Part shown: in pieces, positions 53,483-62,668 of the stretch
Layout: the number at the start of each line of letters is the position of its first letter
Position numbering within the stretch: position 1 is the first letter of the stretch
Source of the DNA: an uncultured Pseudomonadales bacterium
Lineage (GTDB): Bacteria; Pseudomonadota; Gammaproteobacteria; Pseudomonadales; Azotimanducaceae
Length of the DNA stretch: 64,000 bases
Direction of reading: 5' to 3'
NCBI GenBank assembly: GCA_938036875.1
Contig: CALHVX010000073.1
Span: forward strand, 35,283 to 99,282
Program-made: the position numbers and the translations under genes
Notes under the pieces: generated by a model
Database searches by the model: none
What the model was told of the DNA's origin: nothing
The model's input: the letters and a program-made list of their open reading frames with translations, nothing else

Positions 53483-53561
53483 GCCGAATCCTTTATTTCA
53501 TTAACGGGGGCTTGAGCCCCTCTTGCAACGGACATTGGGAACGGCCATTGGGAACAACAAT
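53483..53561. other. tRNA-prs intergenic region with small hairpin and 13-bp direct repeat
   Basis: The 79 bp contain a hairpin GGGGCTTGAGCCCC (53507-53520) and two copies of CATTGGGAAC (53533-53542 and 53546-53555) at a 13-base period. No U-tract follows the stem in the reading direction of the tRNA. Meaning unknown; possible processing or regulatory elements of prs. Confidence 0.5.
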
Positions 53562-53636
53562 TGGCTGGGGTGGCAGGATTCGAACCTACGAATGCCGGGA
53601 TCAAAACCCGGTGCCTTACCACTTGGCGACACCCCA
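53562..53636 (-). tRNA. tRNA-Gln (anticodon TTG)
   Basis: On the minus strand TGGGGTG (53636-53630) pairs with CACCCCA (53572-53566) to form the acceptor stem, the discriminator is G and CCA is encoded (53564-53562). The anticodon stem CCGGG/CCCGG surrounds the loop TTTTGAT with anticodon TTG for glutamine. The T loop GTTCGAATC is canonical. It lies just upstream of prs, as in many gammaproteobacteria. Confidence 0.97.
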
Positions 53637-53796
53637 ATAAACTGCGGTCTAACAACCCTATCTCAGACTTTGTCTGGGACCCCCCGTTTCAGGGCGCGCT
53701 ATTGTGATTGCGACCTCGGGCGCTGTCAAACCCAACCGGTTGAAATTGCCCCAGATGTGGGCAGATGGCCCAATCATCTGCCACTAGTCGAGGTTA

Positions 53797-54393
53797 CTAG
53801 GGTTGCCAGCGATTGAAGGCCACTTTAAGCCGATAGTCACCCGTGGTGAGCGCTATGGTCTTGGGTCGGCTATCTTGAAGAGCCTCAGATGGCACCTCAG
53901 ATGTGTCCACTTTAGGCTCGTAGTAGGCCAAATACTGAATTTTCCAGTTTTCCTGCGCAAAGCTCGCGTAACGCCCCTGGTCATCACGGCTGACCTCACT
54001 GACCCTTGCCCCGGAGGTCGGTTTGCCCTGGGCCCAACTCACCAGCGCAAGCAAAGGGAGGTCCCATCCGATCTGCTGTCGCACCACCACAGCTGGCAGT
54101 CCTTGGCTAAGCACTTGGCCCTGACCATCTAAAACCGCCATTTGCTCGGTATCGCCTACTAGGCGGGTACGGCCTTGCCCAAAAGGCCCCCAGAGCTCTA
54201 AATCATAACTTTCACCCGTTTGTTGCCAGCGGAATCGAACCGATAAAGACTCATTTGGGCCACGCAGCGCCAATTTGCCCAAGGTTTCAAAGTCACCGCT
54301 ACCAGGGACATAGCGCCCTGAGTCAGATTTACCCGTGCTTTGACAACCAACCAGCCAAAAACCGAGCGCCAGCAGTACAAATTTTGTGCGCAA
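53797..54393 (-). CDS. lolB: Outer-membrane lipoprotein LolB
   Basis: I take TTG 54393 as the start (GTAGGAGC upstream), giving a 198-residue protein with a signal peptide KFVLLALGFWLV and lipobox LVGC; the frame open to 54540 would run through the hemA promoter region. Mature sequence has LolB features: ETLGKLALRGPNESLSVRFR, ESYDLELWGPFGQGRTRLVGD and a C-terminal TTGDYRLKVAFNRW. LolB receives lipoproteins from LolA and inserts them in the outer membrane. Divergent from hemA. In many relatives ispE stands next to lolB; it is not here. Confidence 0.9.
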   Translation of the reverse strand: MRTKFVLLALGFWLVGCQSTGKSDSGRYVPGSGDFETLGKLALRGPNESLSVRFRWQQTGESYDLELWGPFGQGRTRLVGDTEQMAVLDGQGQVLSQGLPAVVVRQQIGWDLPLLALVSWAQGKPTSGARVSEVSRDDQGRYASFAQENWKIQYLAYYEPKVDTSEVPSEALQDSRPKTIALTTGDYRLKVAFNRWQP

Positions 54394-54601
54394 AGAACCA
54401 TTTGCTCCTACAGAAATGAGGCATCCTCCCGGGTGAGACCAAGCGGCACTATCCCAGCTTCCTGGGCCTTGCGCGCAAGAATTAAAGTTTTCCCTATAAT
54501 TCAATAAGATACAACAAACTAACTGCACAGTTGCCGGCATCCGAATTTGCTATCATGGCGGCCGATCTGGGCAAACTAACCCCTGAGGTATATCACTCGC
54601 T

Positions 54602-55852
54602 ATGGCCGTTTTAGCCTACGGGCTAAATTATCGCACCGCCCCCATTGAGGTGCGCGAGCGCATTGCCTTTACGGCGGATGGGTTACCCTCTGCGTTGGTT
54701 GAACTGCAGCAAGACGTCAGCAGCCTGCGCGAGGCTGCCATCGTCTCGACCTGCAACCGAACCGAGCTGTACTGCGTTTTGGATGCGGCGGATGAGCTAG
54801 CGGTTCCCGCCTGGTTGGCAAGCCAGCGCGATTTAAGCTCAAGCGAGCTGAGCAGCATCACATACAGTCATTGGGACCAAGATGCCGCACGCCATATGAT
54901 CCGCGTTGCCTCAGGCCTAGATTCACAGGTCTTGGGGGAGCCGCAAATTCTCGGCCAAGTAAAAGAGGCTCTGGCCACCGCCCGCACCGCTGGCACTATG
55001 GGTCCAGAACTCAACCTACTCAGCCAAATCACCCTAAATACGGCCAAACGAGTCCGCACCGAAACCGGCATTGGACGCAATCCAGTCAGCGTGGCCTTTG
55101 CAGCAGTCAACTTGGCACGGCAAATTTTTACCGACCTCAGCACCAAACGCGCACTGCTGCTTGGGGCTGGTGACACCATTTCCAGAGTAGCCGAGCACTT
55201 GCATCAACAGGGGATCGCCAATATGGCCATCGCCAATCGCACGCTAGCCAATGCACAAACTCTGGCCGCACGCTTTGGCGCCCATGCTATGCAACTCACG
55301 GATGTGGCGTCAGAGCTAGCCAACTACGACATAGTGATCGGCTCTACCGGCAGCTCGCTGCCCGTGCTTGGCAAAGGGGCTGTGGAAGCGGCCATTCGTC
55401 AGCGACGTCGCAAACCCATGTTTATGGTAGATATTGCCGTACCAAGAGATATCGAGCCCGAGGTTAACGAGCTGCCCGACGTTTATCTCTACACCCTGGA
55501 CGATCTCACCGATCAAATTGATGAGAACCTCCAGCAACGTCGTGTAGCAGCAGAGGCTGCCGAGCAGCTTGTGTCGGATGGCGCACAACACTACCTGCGC
55601 GAGCGCCGTACCCACGAAGACCGGGAGTTGCTTCAAGCGTTTCGCGCCTCAGCCGATGCAACACAACAAGAAGAGCTAGCCAAGGCACTCAAAAAGCTCC
55701 AAGCTGGCGCTGATGCCGAAACGGTTCTGGCGGCGCTCTCTCAAAGCCTAACCAACAAGCTCATTCATGCACCCACCGTTGGTATACGCAAAGCCAGCGC
55801 CGATGGCCGCACCGATTTAACCGACCTGATCAAAACGCTGTATCAATTATGA
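54602..55852 (+). CDS. hemA: Glutamyl-tRNA reductase
   Basis: A 416-residue enzyme, the first step of C5 tetrapyrrole synthesis (glutamyl-tRNA to glutamate-1-semialdehyde). [14 protein letters not shown] opens the sequence, the nucleophile Cys is in [12 protein letters not shown] (about residue 50), [10 protein letters not shown] follows, the NADPH-binding Rossmann loop is [16 protein letters not shown], and [15 protein letters not shown] and a helical dimerisation tail complete it. A TATAAT (54495-54500) 100 bp upstream may be its -10, although no good -35 matches. The gene for the release factor overlaps its stop. Confidence 0.96.
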   Translation: MAVLAYGLNYRTAPIEVRERIAFTADGLPSALVELQQDVSSLREAAIVSTCNRTELYCVLDAADELAVPAWLASQRDLSSSELSSITYSHWDQDAARHMIRVASGLDSQVLGEPQILGQVKEALATARTAGTMGPELNLLSQITLNTAKRVRTETGIGRNPVSVAFAAVNLARQIFTDLSTKRALLLGAGDTISRVAEHLHQQGIANMAIANRTLANAQTLAARFGAHAMQLTDVASELANYDIVIGSTGSSLPVLGKGAVEAAIRQRRRKPMFMVDIAVPRDIEPEVNELPDVYLYTLDDLTDQIDENLQQRRVAAEAAEQLVSDGAQHYLRERRTHEDRELLQAFRASADATQQEELAKALKKLQAGADAETVLAALSQSLTNKLIHAPTVGIRKASADGRTDLTDLIKTLYQL

Positions 55853-56955
55853 GCCTGTCACGATCCATGTTGGCCAAGCTAGACGCTTTGGTCGACCGCT
55901 TTGAAGAAGTTGGCCACTTGATGTCCGACCCAGAAGTTATGGGTGATCGAGACCAATTTACCGCGCTGTCTCGCGAGTACGCTGAGCTAGAACCCGTTAT
56001 CGAAGCCTTCAAGACCATGCGCATCAGCCAAACGGATATCGCTGACGCCCAAGAGATGCTTGAAGAAGACGACGCCGAGATGCGCGAGATGGCGCAAGAG
56101 GATCTACAAGCCGCCAAGGCGCGCCTAGAGATACAAGAAGCGGAGCTCACCAAACAGCTCCTGCCCAAAGACCCCAACGATGGTTCCAACGTGTTTCTAG
56201 AGATACGCGCGGGCACCGGTGGCGACGAAGCCGCCATCTTCTCGGGTGATCTGCTGCGTATGTACACCAAGTTCTCTGAAGGTAAACGCTGGCAGATTGA
56301 GATCGTGAGCGAACGCTCCGGTGACCATGGCGGCTACAAAGAGGTGATTTGTCGTGTCGCCGGCAAAGACGTGTACAGCCAGCTTAAGTTCGAATCCGGC
56401 GCACACCGAGTGCAACGGGTGCCAGAAACCGAATCGCAAGGCCGCATTCATACCTCAGCTTGCACCGTTGCCGTGTTGCCCGAGATTGACGATGTTGAAG
56501 CCATCGATATCAACAAAGGCGACCTACGGGTAGACACTTACCGCGCATCCGGTGCAGGCGGTCAGCACGTGAACAAAACCGATTCCGCCGTCCGCTTAAC
56601 ACACTTGCCTACAGGCATTGTGGTGGAGTGTCAGGACGAGCGCTCGCAACACAAAAACAAAGCGCGGGCCATGTCGCTGCTGCAAGCCAAGCTGTTGGAC
56701 GTTGCACAAAGTCAGCAAGACAGCGAGCAAGCGGACGCACGCCGCAGCTTGGTTGGCTCAGGCGATCGCTCGGAACGTATTCGAACCTATAACTTTCCCC
56801 AAGGCCGAGTAACCGATCACCGAATCAACCTAACCCTCTACAAGCTCGACGAGGTAATGGAAGGCTCGTTAGATTCTGTGGTGCAGCCATTGATACAAGA
56901 GCATCAAGCAGATCTGCTGCAAAACTTGGGCGATGACGACGCTGAAGAAGCTTAG
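55849..56955 (+). CDS. prfA: Peptide chain release factor 1
   Basis: A 368-residue class I release factor. It has the coiled N-terminal domain, [14 protein letters not shown], the GGQ peptidyl-tRNA motif in [19 protein letters not shown] (about 235-253) and [20 protein letters not shown]. The tripeptide P-A/V-T recognition region of RF1 fits better than RF2, and there is no frameshift site. It recognises UAA and UAG. Starts with a four-base overlap to hemA; prmC, which methylates the GGQ glutamine, follows 27 bp later. Confidence 0.96.
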   Translation: MSLSRSMLAKLDALVDRFEEVGHLMSDPEVMGDRDQFTALSREYAELEPVIEAFKTMRISQTDIADAQEMLEEDDAEMREMAQEDLQAAKARLEIQEAELTKQLLPKDPNDGSNVFLEIRAGTGGDEAAIFSGDLLRMYTKFSEGKRWQIEIVSERSGDHGGYKEVICRVAGKDVYSQLKFESGAHRVQRVPETESQGRIHTSACTVAVLPEIDDVEAIDINKGDLRVDTYRASGAGGQHVNKTDSAVRLTHLPTGIVVECQDERSQHKNKARAMSLLQAKLLDVAQSQQDSEQADARRSLVGSGDRSERIRTYNFPQGRVTDHRINLTLYKLDEVMEGSLDSVVQPLIQEHQADLLQNLGDDDAEEA

Positions 56956-56982
56956 GCCTCTTCACAGGATCCTAGGTGCAAC

Positions 56983-57858
56983 GTGTCGCCTGCACTAACC
57001 CTTGGTGAGTGGCTGGCCGCACAAGACCAAGTCAGCCCTAGCCAAGCGGACCCTTACGACCTGCAGCTTGCTGCTTGCCACGTGCTCGAGTTCTCGCGCG
57101 CGCAACTGATTGCTCACCCCGAACACAAACTCGACCCAGCGCTAGTCCGCACGCTGGATGGTTTTGCTACACGACTGCACGCCGGGGAGCCTTTAGCTTA
57201 TCTATTTGGCAGCAAAGAGTTTTGGAGCCTTCAATTGCAGGTGTCACCACAGGTGCTGATCCCAAGACCAGAAACCGAGCTGCTGGTAGAACTTGCCCTA
57301 GCCAAAGCAACACTTCCGCTAAGCCTCAATCCAACGCCAACTATTGTTGAGCTAGGCACTGGCAGCGGCGCTATAAGCCTTGCGCTGGCCAGCGAGCTGC
57401 AAGGCCAAGGGCATGTCACCTTGATAGCAACGGATTCCAGCGCTGGGGCAATTGCCATGGCGAAGGCCAACGCTAAGCGCTTGGGTCTGAACGTGAATTT
57501 TGTGCAAGCAGATTGGCTGGCACCCTTCAACAACGCGATAGCGAGCATGGATTTGCTCATCAGCAACCCACCCTACATCGCGGCTAAGGATCCGCACCTA
57601 CCCGCGTTAAGCTTCGAACCGCTAAGCGCTTTGGTATCCGGTGAAGATGGCCTGGATGCTATACGCCAAATCTGCGTGCAAGCAGCGGCAAGATTGCGCC
57701 CTGGGGGGTGGCTGCTGTTGGAGCACGGCTATGATCAAGGGCAAGCGGTACAGAAACTACTACACAACCAAGGGTTCCAAGCTGTCTCCACCGAAGCAGA
57801 CCTTGCCGGCCTAGACAGGGTAACCTTAGGCCAGCAACCAAACTCCGCTGACCTTTAA
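56983..57858 (+). CDS. prmC: Release factor glutamine methyltransferase
   Basis: A 291-residue class I methyltransferase starting with GTG. EPLAYLFGSKEFWSLQLQV and LIPRPETELLVE are the known PrmC segments, the SAM loop is VELGTGSGAISLALA (about 122-136) and the catalytic NPPY motif is in DLLISNPPYIAAKDPH. Methylates the Gln of the GGQ motif in RF1 and RF2. Located after its target gene prfA, as usual. Followed by the moeB-like gene after one base. Confidence 0.95.
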   Translation: MSPALTLGEWLAAQDQVSPSQADPYDLQLAACHVLEFSRAQLIAHPEHKLDPALVRTLDGFATRLHAGEPLAYLFGSKEFWSLQLQVSPQVLIPRPETELLVELALAKATLPLSLNPTPTIVELGTGSGAISLALASELQGQGHVTLIATDSSAGAIAMAKANAKRLGLNVNFVQADWLAPFNNAIASMDLLISNPPYIAAKDPHLPALSFEPLSALVSGEDGLDAIRQICVQAAARLRPGGWLLLEHGYDQGQAVQKLLHNQGFQAVSTEADLAGLDRVTLGQQPNSADL

Positions 57859-57859
57859 C

Positions 57860-58612
57860 ATGACCGACCTAACAGACAACCAACTACTACGCTACAGCCG
57901 TCAAATCATGCTGCCTCAAGTAGAGATCGACGGGCAGGAGCGTTTGCTGGCAAGCCACGCGCTGGTGATTGGTTTGGGTGGCCTAGGCTCACCCATCGCC
58001 TTGTACTTGGCAGCCGCCGGTATTGGCAAGCTCACTTTGGTGGATCACGATGTGGTTGAGCTATCTAACCTGCAACGCCAAATTGCGCACCAACAAAGCA
58101 GCATCGGCGAAACCAAAGTTGCTTCTGCGGCTAAGGCCACCCAAGCATTGAATGCCGACTTGGTGGTTAACGCGGTGGCCCACAAGCTAACGGGCGCAGA
58201 GCTGGAAGCGGCCATCGCCGCAGCAGACATCGTGTTGGATGCCACAGACAACTTCGAAACACGTTACGAGCTCAACCAGCTATGCTGGCAACAGCACACA
58301 CCGCTAGTATCTGGCGCCGCCATTCGTTGGGAAGGTCAGGTCACGGTGTTTGATGCACGCAATGCCAACTCACCTTGTTATCAGTGTTTGTATGCCAGCG
58401 CGGATGGCGCTGCATTGAACTGCGCAGAGAACGGGGTGATTGCCCCATTGGTGGGCATTATTGGCACTTGCCAAGCCTTGGAAGCCATCAAAGTCTTGCT
58501 CGGCTTAGAGCACAACTTGGTGGGTTACCTATTGCACTTTGATGGTCTGCGCATGGAGTGGAACAAGTTCAAGCTACCTAAAGTGGCCAACTGCCCAACT
58601 TGCTCAGGCTAA
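57860..58612 (+). CDS. moeB: Sulfur-carrier adenylyltransferase MoeB/ThiF
   Basis: A 250-residue E1-like enzyme. [20 protein letters not shown] at the start, ATP-binding [19 protein letters not shown] (about 33-51), [29 protein letters not shown], and zinc cysteines CYQC and CPTC at the two expected places. It adenylates the C-terminal glycine of a ubiquitin-like sulfur carrier (MoaD or ThiS). Which of these is used cannot be fixed; the site next to hemA-prfA-prmC is common for moeB. Overlaps the lipB tail by nine bases, convergent. Confidence 0.9.
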   Translation: MTDLTDNQLLRYSRQIMLPQVEIDGQERLLASHALVIGLGGLGSPIALYLAAAGIGKLTLVDHDVVELSNLQRQIAHQQSSIGETKVASAAKATQALNADLVVNAVAHKLTGAELEAAIAAADIVLDATDNFETRYELNQLCWQQHTPLVSGAAIRWEGQVTVFDARNANSPCYQCLYASADGAALNCAENGVIAPLVGIIGTCQALEAIKVLLGLEHNLVGYLLHFDGLRMEWNKFKLPKVANCPTCSG

Positions 58613-59263
58613 TGGCTGCAGGCTGTAGGTCTCACAAAGCGCGGTTAACATCTGTTGTTGCACTCGCGCCATCAACGCATCTCCACGCAACCCCTGCAAG
58701 GCGCTGCTATCCGCCAAATCCACCAGCTGCGTCACTGCAGTATCCAACAAGCCACAAGGGTTGATCCGCTGAAAAGGCTCTAGGTCCATATCAACGTTTA
58801 ACGACAACCCATGGTAAGAGCAGCCTTTGCGCACCCGTAAACCTAAGGAGCCGATCTTCGCGCCCGCCACGTAAACACCTGGCGCATCATCGCGTGCGGC
58901 TGCCTTAACACCGTAACTGGCCAGCACTTGAATCATGCTGCGTTCAATCCCGCGCACTAACTCGCGGACGGATACACCAACGGCGCGCAGGTCTAACAGC
59001 AGATAACCCACTAGCTGACCCGGGCCGTGATAGGTCACCTGCCCGCCACGATCCGATTGCACTACTGGGATGTCACCGGGAAACAAAACATGTTCGGCCT
59101 TGCCCGCCTGGCCTTGGGTAAACACGGGTTCGTGCTCGGTAAACCAAATTTTGTTCACACTAGCGGGATTGGTGGCGCTGCGCTCTTGGGTGAAATCACG
59201 CATCGCGTGGAACACGGGGGTGTACTGGGTTAAACCTAGGTCGGTAACTTCAACCGGCGTCAC
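58604..59263 (-). CDS. lipB: Octanoyl-[ACP]:protein N-octanoyltransferase
   Basis: A 219-residue Lip[21 protein letters not shown] carries the conserved HGPGQ loop, [18 protein letters not shown] contains the Lys of the active site and [20 protein letters not shown] the nucleophile cysteine at the end. Moves octanoate from ACP to lipoyl domains. It follows the DUF493 gene with a four-base overlap. LipA, usually next downstream, is not adjacent. Confidence 0.95.
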   Translation of the reverse strand: MTPVEVTDLGLTQYTPVFHAMRDFTQERSATNPASVNKIWFTEHEPVFTQGQAGKAEHVLFPGDIPVVQSDRGGQVTYHGPGQLVGYLLLDLRAVGVSVRELVRGIERSMIQVLASYGVKAAARDDAPGVYVAGAKIGSLGLRVRKGCSYHGLSLNVDMDLEPFQRINPCGLLDTAVTQLVDLADSSALQGLRGDALMARVQQQMLTALCETYSLQPLA

Positions 59264-59523
59264 AAGATCATCTTCACAAAATCTAAGCGCATGAGCTCTG
59301 CGTGCAGATCTTTTAGCTGCTTCTCGCCGGTTGCTTGAATGTTGATCCGTACGGAGCCGTACTTGCCGTTGCGGCTGGGCACCACCTCAGCATTTAGCTC
59401 ATCAACTTCCGGTGCATGCTCTTGCACCACCGCCAACACCTCTGACACCCGCATATCCCCACTAACCAAGATGATCTTTATCGGGTAATCACAAGGAAAG
59501 TGAATGATCGGTGGTTCATTCAC
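59260..59523 (-). CDS. ybeD: DUF493 family protein YbeD
   Basis: An 87-residue ferredoxin-fold protein: [20 protein letters not shown] then [12 protein letters not shown] and [20 protein letters not shown], with a C-terminal DFVKMIL. The position between dacA and lipB is the same as in E. coli. Role unknown, thought to be connected with lipoate use. Eight bases overlap with dacA, four with lipB. Confidence 0.93.
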   Translation of the reverse strand: MNEPPIIHFPCDYPIKIILVSGDMRVSEVLAVVQEHAPEVDELNAEVVPSRNGKYGSVRINIQATGEKQLKDLHAELMRLDFVKMIL

Positions 59524-60700
59524 CGCTGATCAACTGCTTAAAGAACAGCACAACAAAATCCCACAGACGCGAAAACATACCGGCTTCGGGCACATCGACC
59601 AGCGCATGCAGCGGCGCGCGATGCACAACATCACCGTGTAGCTTAAGCCGCAGCTCACCAAGCTCATCACCCGCGCTAATTGGTGCTTCAATGACCTTGC
59701 GCACTTTCAGCTCCGCATCTAACGAGTCATAGCTGCCACGTGGAATCGTTACCAACACTTCTTCCTTCAGGCCAAGCTCAACGGTATCCGCCTCGCCGTA
59801 CCACAGATCTGCGGTTTTCAATGCAACGTCAGCATCGTAGACTTTTTGGGTTTCGAAGTACCGAAAGCCGTAAGACAACAGCTTTTGGCTTTCACGCATG
59901 CGCGCCTCATCGCTCTTGGTACCCATAACCACGGATATGAGGCGCATGCCGTCGCGTTCAGCGGAGGCGACTAAGCAGTAGCCTGCCTCTTCGGTATGCC
60001 CTGTCTTAACGCCATCCACAGTGCGGTCACGCCAGAGCAAACGGTTGCGATTAGGCTGCTCGATGTCGTTGTGGGTAAAGCTGCGCTGACCGTAGTTGCT
60101 GTAAGACTCGGGGAAGCGTTTGATCAGTGAACGGGTCAGCAACACTAGGTCCCAAGCAGAGGTGTAGTGTCCTTCCGCCGGAAGACCGGTGGCGTTTTGA
60201 AACTGGGAGCTGGTCATGCCGAGCTGCACCGCCTGTTGGTTCATCATGTCGGCAAAGGCACCCTCGCTGCCTGCAATGTGCTCTGCGATGGCAACACTGG
60301 CATCGTTACCGGATTGGATGATGATGCCCTTCACTAAATCCGACACGCTGACACTAGAGCTTTCACGAATAAACATACGTGAACCGGGTGTCTTCCAAGC
60401 GTTAACACTGACCGGCACCATTTCTGTTGGGCTCAAGCGTCCGGCATCCATCTCCACCGCGGCAACGTAACTCGTCATAATTTTGGTCAGGGACGCCGGC
60501 GGCAATGACTCGTTAACATTTTGCTGAACCAAGATTTTTTGGGTATCCGCATCAACCAGCACATAAGAGCTCGCCGCAATGGCGGGCGCGGGCGGGATAA
60601 TGGGTGCTTCACCCTGGCTAACACCGGCGCTGAGCAGTAAGACACAAGCGCTCAGGCGCACAACAATTCGGGGGTAGCACATAAATCCAAGGTTCCTCAA
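59516..60700 (-). CDS. dacA: D-alanyl-D-alanine carboxypeptidase (PBP5/6 type)
   Basis: A 394-residue penicillin-binding protein with an N-terminal signal peptide. Catalytic motifs: SxxK in PPASLTKIMTSYVAA (about residue 69), SxN in IIQSGNDASVAIAEH and KTG in VDGVKTGHTEEAGYC. A beta-rich C-terminal domain (about 300-370) and an amphipathic end (LWDFVVLFFKQLI) that holds it on the outer face of the inner membrane follow. Trims pentapeptides of peptidoglycan. First of dacA-ybeD-lipB and downstream of rlpA. Confidence 0.96.
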   Translation of the reverse strand: MRNLGFMCYPRIVVRLSACVLLLSAGVSQGEAPIIPPAPAIAASSYVLVDADTQKILVQQNVNESLPPASLTKIMTSYVAAVEMDAGRLSPTEMVPVSVNAWKTPGSRMFIRESSSVSVSDLVKGIIIQSGNDASVAIAEHIAGSEGAFADMMNQQAVQLGMTSSQFQNATGLPAEGHYTSAWDLVLLTRSLIKRFPESYSNYGQRSFTHNDIEQPNRNRLLWRDRTVDGVKTGHTEEAGYCLVASAERDGMRLISVVMGTKSDEARMRESQKLLSYGFRYFETQKVYDADVALKTADLWYGEADTVELGLKEEVLVTIPRGSYDSLDAELKVRKVIEAPISAGDELGELRLKLHGDVVHRAPLHALVDVPEAGMFSRLWDFVVLFFKQLISGE

Positions 60701-60726
60701 AGTCTGATCTCCACGATTACCTGAGC

Positions 60727-61644
60727 TTAGGGCAGGATGACGGGCGGTGCAAAGTTGGCGTCCACCAGGCGGCCTTTGAGCCGCTCAGCAGCAGCCTGGC
60801 CGACGACCGGCCCAATGCGCACCCGGTAAAGGGCATCAGCGCCCATTTGCACTACATAAGCTTGGGTATCGGGGCCTAGTCTATATCCGGCAAGGGCTGA
60901 ACTGAGGTCCTTTGCCAGCTGATCGGCCGCCTGCAGGCTGCCAAAAGCACCTGCCTGTAAATAAACCAGCTCTGCCCGTTGCGACCTTGTATTGGCAATG
61001 ACGGCCGCCTTAGCCGGCGCTGCTGGTTGGGCAACCGTCTGCGGCGCAATGGGTTCAGAGCCTTTGATCACCTCAACCCGCACTGGCGCTGTGCCTTGCT
61101 CATGAAACCCAAGCTTCACCGCTGCAGCGTAAGACAGATCAATGATTCGGTTGGAGTGAAAGGGACCACGATCATTTACCCGCACAATGACCTGCGCTCC
61201 GGTGTCACGCCGTGTCACCCGCACATAGGTGGGGATCGGCAGCGAGCGATGAGCCGCCGTTAAGGTGAACATATCAAAGGGTTCGCCGCTGGAGGTTGTG
61301 CGTCCATGAAACTTGCGCCCATACCAACTGGCGTTGCCATCCTCCGCATACCCCTGGGCAGTTTCCATCACCCGATAACGCTTACCAAAGACCTCATAGG
61401 TGACCGGGTTGCCTCGGGAGCTCTTTGCTTCGGCCCTTGGTACCGGGTCCGGCAATTGACTGAGGTCTCCATGGGGCGTTAGTGGCGGACCATCCGCATC
61501 ACCGGCCGGTTGTGACGCTGGAGCCGGAATCGACCAGGGTTGGCAGGCGCTCAGCGTGAGCATCAAGACCAGACCTAAAGCCAGTTTTGGGACCCGTTTT
61601 GGGACCACCGGAAGACGAGGGTGCAACCTAGGTTTAGCGTCCAC
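60727..61644 (-). CDS. rlpA: Septal ring lytic transglycosylase RlpA
   Basis: A 305-residue outer-membrane lipoprotein. Signal and lipobox LSAC are at about residues 30-34, then a Pro-rich linker. The double-psi beta-barrel has GNASWYGRKFHGRTTSSGEP, YVRVTRRDTGAQVIVRVNDR with the catalytic Asp, and GPFHSNRIIDLSYAAA. A C-terminal SPOR domain (about 225-305) binds denuded septal glycan. Cuts glycan strands without stem peptides. Overlaps mltB by eleven bases. Confidence 0.94.
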   Translation of the reverse strand: MDAKPRLHPRLPVVPKRVPKLALGLVLMLTLSACQPWSIPAPASQPAGDADGPPLTPHGDLSQLPDPVPRAEAKSSRGNPVTYEVFGKRYRVMETAQGYAEDGNASWYGRKFHGRTTSSGEPFDMFTLTAAHRSLPIPTYVRVTRRDTGAQVIVRVNDRGPFHSNRIIDLSYAAAVKLGFHEQGTAPVRVEVIKGSEPIAPQTVAQPAAPAKAAVIANTRSQRAELVYLQAGAFGSLQAADQLAKDLSSALAGYRLGPDTQAYVVQMGADALYRVRIGPVVGQAAAERLKGRLVDANFAPPVILP

Positions 61645-62653
61645 CGCTTACCTTCCCACGCCTGACCTTGATTGCCTGGCCCAACTGATAAACCGCCAAC
61701 GCATACAAGCGCGAGTGGTTGTAACGGGTAATGGCATAAAAATCCGGCAAGCCGAGCCAATATTCAGCACCCACGGCTAGCTCCATCTTAAACAGGGCGG
61801 CTGGCAACTCGTCAGGCAGGTCCGCAATCTTCACTCCTAGCCCTCGAAGTTCAGCCACGGTGCGGTCAAGCGCCAACCCTTCGTTGGCCAGCTCGGCCAC
61901 TTTGCTCGGGTCACTCACTTGCACCTTGATAACCGTCGGATGCTCACCGGTCCAACCGTGCTCGGCGAAATAGTTCGCCACGCTGCCGATGGCATCCGTT
62001 GGGTTGGTCCAAATGTCACGCACCCCATCGCCGTCAAAATCCACAGCAAAATCACGAAAGCTCGACGGGATAAACTGACCGAAGCCCATGGCCCCCGCGT
62101 AGGAACCTTTGAGCTGGGTCAAATCCGTTTTTTCTTCCCGTGCCAACAGCAACAGCTCGGTCAGCTGACCGCGGAAGAATGCTGAGCGGGGTGGATAGTC
62201 AAACCCAAGGGTCATCAGCGAATCGAGCACGCGATACTTACCCATGATGCGACCCCAACGGGTCTCCACACCAATAATGGCAACAATGATCTCTGCCGGC
62301 ACACCGTATGTGGCTTGGGCCCGAGCCAGGGTTGCCTCGTGCGCTTGCCAAAACTCTAAGCCGCGCTCATAACTTTTTGCCTTCAAAAAGATGGGTCGGT
62401 ATTGGTGCCAGGTTAAGGTGCGCTCGGCCGGGCGCGCGATGGCATCCAACACCGTTTGCAGCTGCTCTGCCTGACCAAACCAACCTTCCAGCTCGCTTTT
62501 GGAAAAGCCATGCTCTGCCTGCAGCTCAGCTACGTACGCTTGTACGTCTTCACGCTCCAAATAATCGGCTTGAGCCGGATCGCTCCACTGCAATGCCACC
62601 CAACCGACTATACCTACCGCGGCTACAACTAGAGCACGCATATCATTCCTCAT
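61634..62653 (-). CDS. mltB: Membrane-bound lytic transglycosylase B
   Basis: A 339-residue transglycosylase (GH103) with an N-terminal signal peptide but no lipobox cysteine. Catalytic Glu in AIIGVETRWGRIMGKYRVLD (about 148-167), then GSYAGAMGFGQFIPSSFRDF and the calcium-binding-like DFDGDGVRDIW. Length typical. Cleaves glycan chains with formation of 1,6-anhydro ends. Between rodA and rlpA, as in relatives. Confidence 0.94.
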   Translation of the reverse strand: MRNDMRALVVAAVGIVGWVALQWSDPAQADYLEREDVQAYVAELQAEHGFSKSELEGWFGQAEQLQTVLDAIARPAERTLTWHQYRPIFLKAKSYERGLEFWQAHEATLARAQATYGVPAEIIVAIIGVETRWGRIMGKYRVLDSLMTLGFDYPPRSAFFRGQLTELLLLAREEKTDLTQLKGSYAGAMGFGQFIPSSFRDFAVDFDGDGVRDIWTNPTDAIGSVANYFAEHGWTGEHPTVIKVQVSDPSKVAELANEGLALDRTVAELRGLGVKIADLPDELPAALFKMELAVGAEYWLGLPDFYAITRYNHSRLYALAVYQLGQAIKVRRGKVSGGR

Positions 62654-62668
62654 TTTGTCGAACCGGAG

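Noticed and set aside
53533..53555. CRISPR or attachment-site repeat near tRNA-Gln
   Set aside because: Only two 10-bp copies, no spacer and no integrase gene; the copies lie outside the tRNA 3' end.
54394..54540. N-terminal extension of LolB
   Set aside because: It would put the signal peptide and lipobox inside the protein and overlap the hemA promoter region.
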